Of a stretch of DNA of 64,000 bases, positions 61,513-64,000 are shown in pieces. The translations under genes were made by a program, and so were the position numbers. The notes beneath the pieces are model-generated. The model ran no database searches. It worked only from the letters and a program-made list of their open reading frames with translations, and was not told the DNA's origin. Position 1 is the stretch's first letter. Every line of letters begins with the position of its first letter. The DNA is from Thiodiazotropha sp037384425 (lineage in GTDB: Bacteria; Pseudomonadota; Gammaproteobacteria; Chromatiales; Chromatiaceae), in the NCBI GenBank assembly GCA_037384425.1, contig JARROA010000016.1:61663-125662 (forward strand), given 5' to 3'.

Positions 61513-63399
61513 ATGGACCACTACCTCAAGGACCGGCTTGACTTCGGTTTACATAGGCGTGGCGATTTCCGCGCCGACCGGAACACTGAAGCAACAAAGC
61601 ATCAATCTAGGAAGCCAACCCACTGCGGTCGCAACGCCGACGAGATGGATCTCCCGCACGAGATCCGCACCGCCCTCGGCCGCCGCGGATCCCACCCCAG
61701 TGAGTGGGCGTTGATCAACGACCCGGAAGCGCTCTACGATTTGCGCTCCGGTGATCACCTCCGCATCTTTCTCCAGACCCGCAAAGGCTGGATCCCCCTG
61801 AACGCCCTCAACGGCGCGCGTCCCGGTCAACAGGTGCTCGCCTTTCGCCGTCGCCACCAGGGAAAACCGAAACGCCCCCTCAGCCCGGCCGCCCAGTACG
61901 AGCGACAGCTGGCCTATGACGAGGCCATCAGCAACGTCTTCTTTCACCGCAGTCTCCGGCGCCATCTCGACACCTATGGTCTGCCACCGGCCGAGCTGCT
62001 GCTCGAGAGAAGGCGCATCTCCCTGCGCGAGTGGGAGCGCATCTACGCCGAGTCCACCCCGATCGAACCGCCCAGCCACTGGATCGGCCTCCGCCTGCAA
62101 GAGGCCGACGGCGTGCCGGCCCAGGGCTACCCCTACCGTCTCAAAGACAGCGGCGGGGCGATCCATACGGGAAAGCTCGACACTCAGGGCCAGGCCCAAG
62201 TCCACGGTTTGAAAGCCGGTGCTGTCGACGTCAGCTTTGGAATGCCGCTGCAAGCCGATGCGCTCGCACCCGAGCGAAAAGCGCTAGCCGATGAACTCCA
62301 GCACATCCTGCAGGCCGAGCGCCAGGAGCGGGCGGCGAGAGAGAGCGAGTTTGAGCAACAGAGTCTGCTCGGCAAAGCCATAACGGTGAACGCCGCCTTC
62401 AGCAAAGGCGCGCGCCAAGCCCTCTGGGGCATCCTGAGCAGCCTGAAGGAGTGGAGCGACCTGGGCACCCAACATCTCAATCACGCCCTGGGCGCGGCCT
62501 GGGAGGCCTGGCGCTACAGCGATGAGGGCCGCTTTGCCGAACGGTTTACCGAACAACTGGCCGAACGGGAGTTCCGGGAATTCGTCGAGGCCCTCGGATT
62601 CGACCCGAGCAGCCTCAGCCGGGAACAGTGGGCCGAGGTTCAGGCCCTGCTCAACTTCATCTGGAACGACCCGACCACACGGGAGACCCTGACAGGCTTT
62701 GCGAAACAGTACCTCGAAGCGCAACACCCCCTGGAGTGGGCGGAAGCGGGCGGCGGGCTCATCGCCGAAGTTGCCTTCGACCTGGTGCTTACTGCGCTCA
62801 CCCTGGGTGCCGGCGCCACCATCGCGGTACTGAGCAAAGTACGGCATCTGACAAAATTTAAAGGCTTGGGCAGGGTGCTCATACCATTGGCGAATAAGCT
62901 CAAGCTGAAGGCTGGAAGCAGGCAGGTTGTCAGCAGTACGGGAAAGTGGCTGAAGGAGCGATTGAAGAAGCCTGAGAATCGCCGTATTAGGAAAGGCCAG
63001 GTGGATGAAACAGGGGGCGCGGATACCACAGAGAATAGTGGTACGATGCTGGTTGAGAATGATGGTGCAGACAGCAATCGTAGTGCTGGGGCTATGGCAC
63101 GGAGGGAATATCAAGCTGCCCCTTATCATGGAAAAGTTGACAATACTGTTAAAAGTAGGGCCCCAACAAATGGGCAGAATGCCCTTGATACGTCAGTCCG
63201 GGTTAAAAGTACATCACCTCGGCGGATCGGCATTGATTATCAAGCTGGAGAATTTACGGTATTTGACCAAACCTCAAACGGTTTATTTCATGGACATGTG
63301 AGAAGCTGGAAGGACCTAACTCCTCAGATGCAAAATGCTCTTCGCAAGGCTGGAATGGTTGATAAAAAAGGTATTATTATTTTGGGAGGTGGACTGTGA
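61513..63399 (+). CDS. Polymorphic toxin, T6SS-effector-like body with exchangeable C-terminus
   Basis: The protein has up to 628 residues; the start is uncertain, since ATG 61513 lacks a clear ribosome binding site and MDLPHEI at 61645 is an alternative. Residues about 190-245 look like the beta-sandwich found in type VI effector proteins (WIGLRLQEADGVPAQGYPYRL, then IHTGKLDTQGQAQVHGLKAG). A helical region and a hydrophobic stretch (about 415-440, EVAFDLVLTALTLGAGATIAVL) follow. The last 65 residues (RRIGIDYQAGEFTVFDQTSN, then LFHGHVRSWKDLTPQM) look like a nuclease-type toxin tip. They recall polymorphic toxin type 17, but this is from memory. DNA from about 62850 is clearly AT-richer than the body, as expected for exchange of the tip. 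The next gene is the likely immunity protein. Confidence 0.78.
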   Translation: MDHYLKDRLDFGLHRRGDFRADRNTEATKHQSRKPTHCGRNADEMDLPHEIRTALGRRGSHPSEWALINDPEALYDLRSGDHLRIFLQTRKGWIPLNALNGARPGQQVLAFRRRHQGKPKRPLSPAAQYERQLAYDEAISNVFFHRSLRRHLDTYGLPPAELLLERRRISLREWERIYAESTPIEPPSHWIGLRLQEADGVPAQGYPYRLKDSGGAIHTGKLDTQGQAQVHGLKAGAVDVSFGMPLQADALAPERKALADELQHILQAERQERAARESEFEQQSLLGKAITVNAAFSKGARQALWGILSSLKEWSDLGTQHLNHALGAAWEAWRYSDEGRFAERFTEQLAEREFREFVEALGFDPSSLSREQWAEVQALLNFIWNDPTTRETLTGFAKQYLEAQHPLEWAEAGGGLIAEVAFDLVLTALTLGAGATIAVLSKVRHLTKFKGLGRVLIPLANKLKLKAGSRQVVSSTGKWLKERLKKPENRRIRKGQVDETGGADTTENSGTMLVENDGADSNRSAGAMARREYQAAPYHGKVDNTVKSRAPTNGQNALDTSVRVKSTSPRRIGIDYQAGEFTVFDQTSNGLFHGHVRSWKDLTPQMQNALRKAGMVDKKGIIILGGGL

Positions 63400-63731
63400 G
63401 CTATACGTACGAAGAACCCAAGGTAATTACCAAATCAGAGTTTATGGATATAGTCCGCACTGGTGATGTTAGTCAAATATGTGATGCAGTTGTTCGTGCC
63501 GTCCACTTTATTCATGATTATGATTGGTTGCTGCAACAATATACCTTGCTGTTGAAACATGCTGATGTCGAAGTAAGAGGAGCAACTGTCACATGTATCG
63601 GGCATTTAGCAAGGATGAACGAAATAGCTGACAAGAACCAGTTACTAGAAGCTTTAAAGCCATTGTTATTAGAGGAGGAGTTATCAGGTAGAATTGATGA
63701 TGCGATAGATGATATAAACACATTTTTGTAA
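63396..63731 (+). CDS. HEAT-repeat-like immunity protein
   Basis: The protein has 111 residues that overlap the toxin stop by four bases. Helical HEAT-like repeats are visible (WLLQQYTLLLKHADVEVRGATVTCIGHLARM). It is AT-rich like the toxin tip. Position, size and overlap make it the cognate immunity protein. HEAT-like immunity proteins are a common class in polymorphic toxin loci. Confidence 0.78.
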   Translation: MSYTYEEPKVITKSEFMDIVRTGDVSQICDAVVRAVHFIHDYDWLLQQYTLLLKHADVEVRGATVTCIGHLARMNEIADKNQLLEALKPLLLEEELSGRIDDAIDDINTFL

Positions 63732-63767
63732 TGTTTTATAGGTTCAGACAGCAAAAGTGAACCGCCT

Positions 63768-63795
63768 GGGGTCAGAGGAAATTTACTATGACCCC
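63768..63795. repeat. GGGGTCA / TGACCCC inverted repeat
   Basis: GGGGTCA (63768-63774) and TGACCCC (63789-63795) flank AGGAAATTTAC. AGGGTCAGTGTAAATTT at about 63864 is related. Such motifs often mark mobile-element debris; the origin here is not certain. Confidence 0.5.
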
Positions 63796-63880
63796 GTCAA
63801 GGAGATCCCCAGTTCTATCATCCAGAAGCAATGAAATTGTGGGGAGAATTCTAATAATCGCCTAGGGTCAGTGTAAATTT

Positions 63881-63910
63881 GGAGCCTGTAAATAATTCTG
63901 TGTAACTGCC
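63881..63910. mobile_element. Probable IS256-type element terminal region
   Basis: GGAGCCTGTAAATAATTCTG and what follows lie 40 bases after the transposase stop, where the right terminal inverted repeat of an IS256-family element is expected. The other end is beyond the window. Confidence 0.5.
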
Positions 63911-63920
63911 CGATTCACAC

Positions 63921-64000
63921 CTAGTCCGCGAGACGGTCTTCAAATTCGATCATAAAGCGGTTCAGTGCCGTCTTCCAGTTCCGGATGGGCATGGTCCATT
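63921..64000 (-). CDS. IS256-family transposase, C-terminal end only
   Basis: In the minus frame the last 25 codons before TAG read WTMPIRNWKTALNRFMIEFE and end in DRLAD. This matches the IS256/mutator transposase C-terminus (WTMPIRxWxxALNxFxIxFE). The rest of the gene lies past the window edge. It would be transcribed towards the toxin locus. Confidence 0.85.
   Translation of the reverse strand, partial: WTMPIRNWKTALNRFMIEFEDRLAD

Overview
The window looks like one chromosomal segment of a GC-rich, Gram-negative, free-living proteobacterium, most likely a gammaproteobacterium of the sulfur-oxidising or chemolithotrophic kind. This placement is an inference from gene content: a DsrC-family protein, a nine-heme c-type cytochrome, a carboxysome-type carbonic anhydrase homologue, an AceA/AceK glyoxylate shunt, a PEP-CTERM surface protein, an Anbu proteasome-like cluster and many two-component and cyclic-di-GMP proteins. 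No rRNA, tRNA or CRISPR array was recognised.

Layout. 1-4.6 kb (minus strand): the start of a chemotaxis receptor, then a compact SOS operon transcribed lexA, Y-family polymerase, short SRAP-like protein, with two GTTC-N7-GTTC LexA-type boxes at its promoter. 4.9-10.5 kb (plus): a small membrane protein, a QseBC-like two-component pair and a secreted nine-heme cytochrome with a PKD domain. 10.9-15.7 kb (minus): a TolC-like outer-membrane protein, a PhnD-like periplasmic binding protein and a PAS-GGDEF-EAL enzyme, probably one operon. 15.9-27.9 kb (minus): a 14-gene operon for an ion-pumping complex. It starts with Mrp/Mbh-type antiporter subunits (E, F, G, DUF4040, B, C, D and a NuoL-like protein), continues with NuoH, B, C and D-like subunits and ends with a fused ferredoxin/GltD-like flavoprotein and a ferritin-like protein. 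Its NuoD-like subunit keeps one Cys of each [NiFe]-ligand CxxC pair, so it resembles an energy-converting-hydrogenase-related (Ehr, Mbx/Mbs-like) complex, not a hydrogenase.

28.4-36.3 kb: a TonB-dependent receptor, an AT-richer secreted protein with a DUF1036-like domain, and a surface pair made of a dockerin-ended repeat protein and a PEP-CTERM protein with a cohesin-like fold. 36.6-43.6 kb: the alpha-E / ATP-grasp / transglutaminase-DUF2126 operon with divergent Anbu peptidase. 43.8-48.3 kb: AceK and AceA (divergent) and an RraA-family protein. 48.5-54.6 kb: a large hybrid sensor kinase, a LysR regulator and a divergent DsrC-like protein lacking its usual C-terminal redox Cys. 54.6-59.8 kb (minus): PpnN nucleosidase, malate dehydrogenase and a BolA / SagB-type dehydrogenase / ABM monooxygenase / coiled-coil operon. 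60.2-64 kb: the carbonic anhydrase homologue, a polymorphic toxin with HEAT-like immunity protein, and the edge of an IS256-type element.

A striking general feature is the density of long intergenic inverted repeats. At least four families are present (CTCAAAACT/GTGCGC type, CCCTCTCCC type, TAGGGTGCGGC hairpins, and GGCACTTACTT-ended MITE-like elements). Several sit between genes of the same operon.
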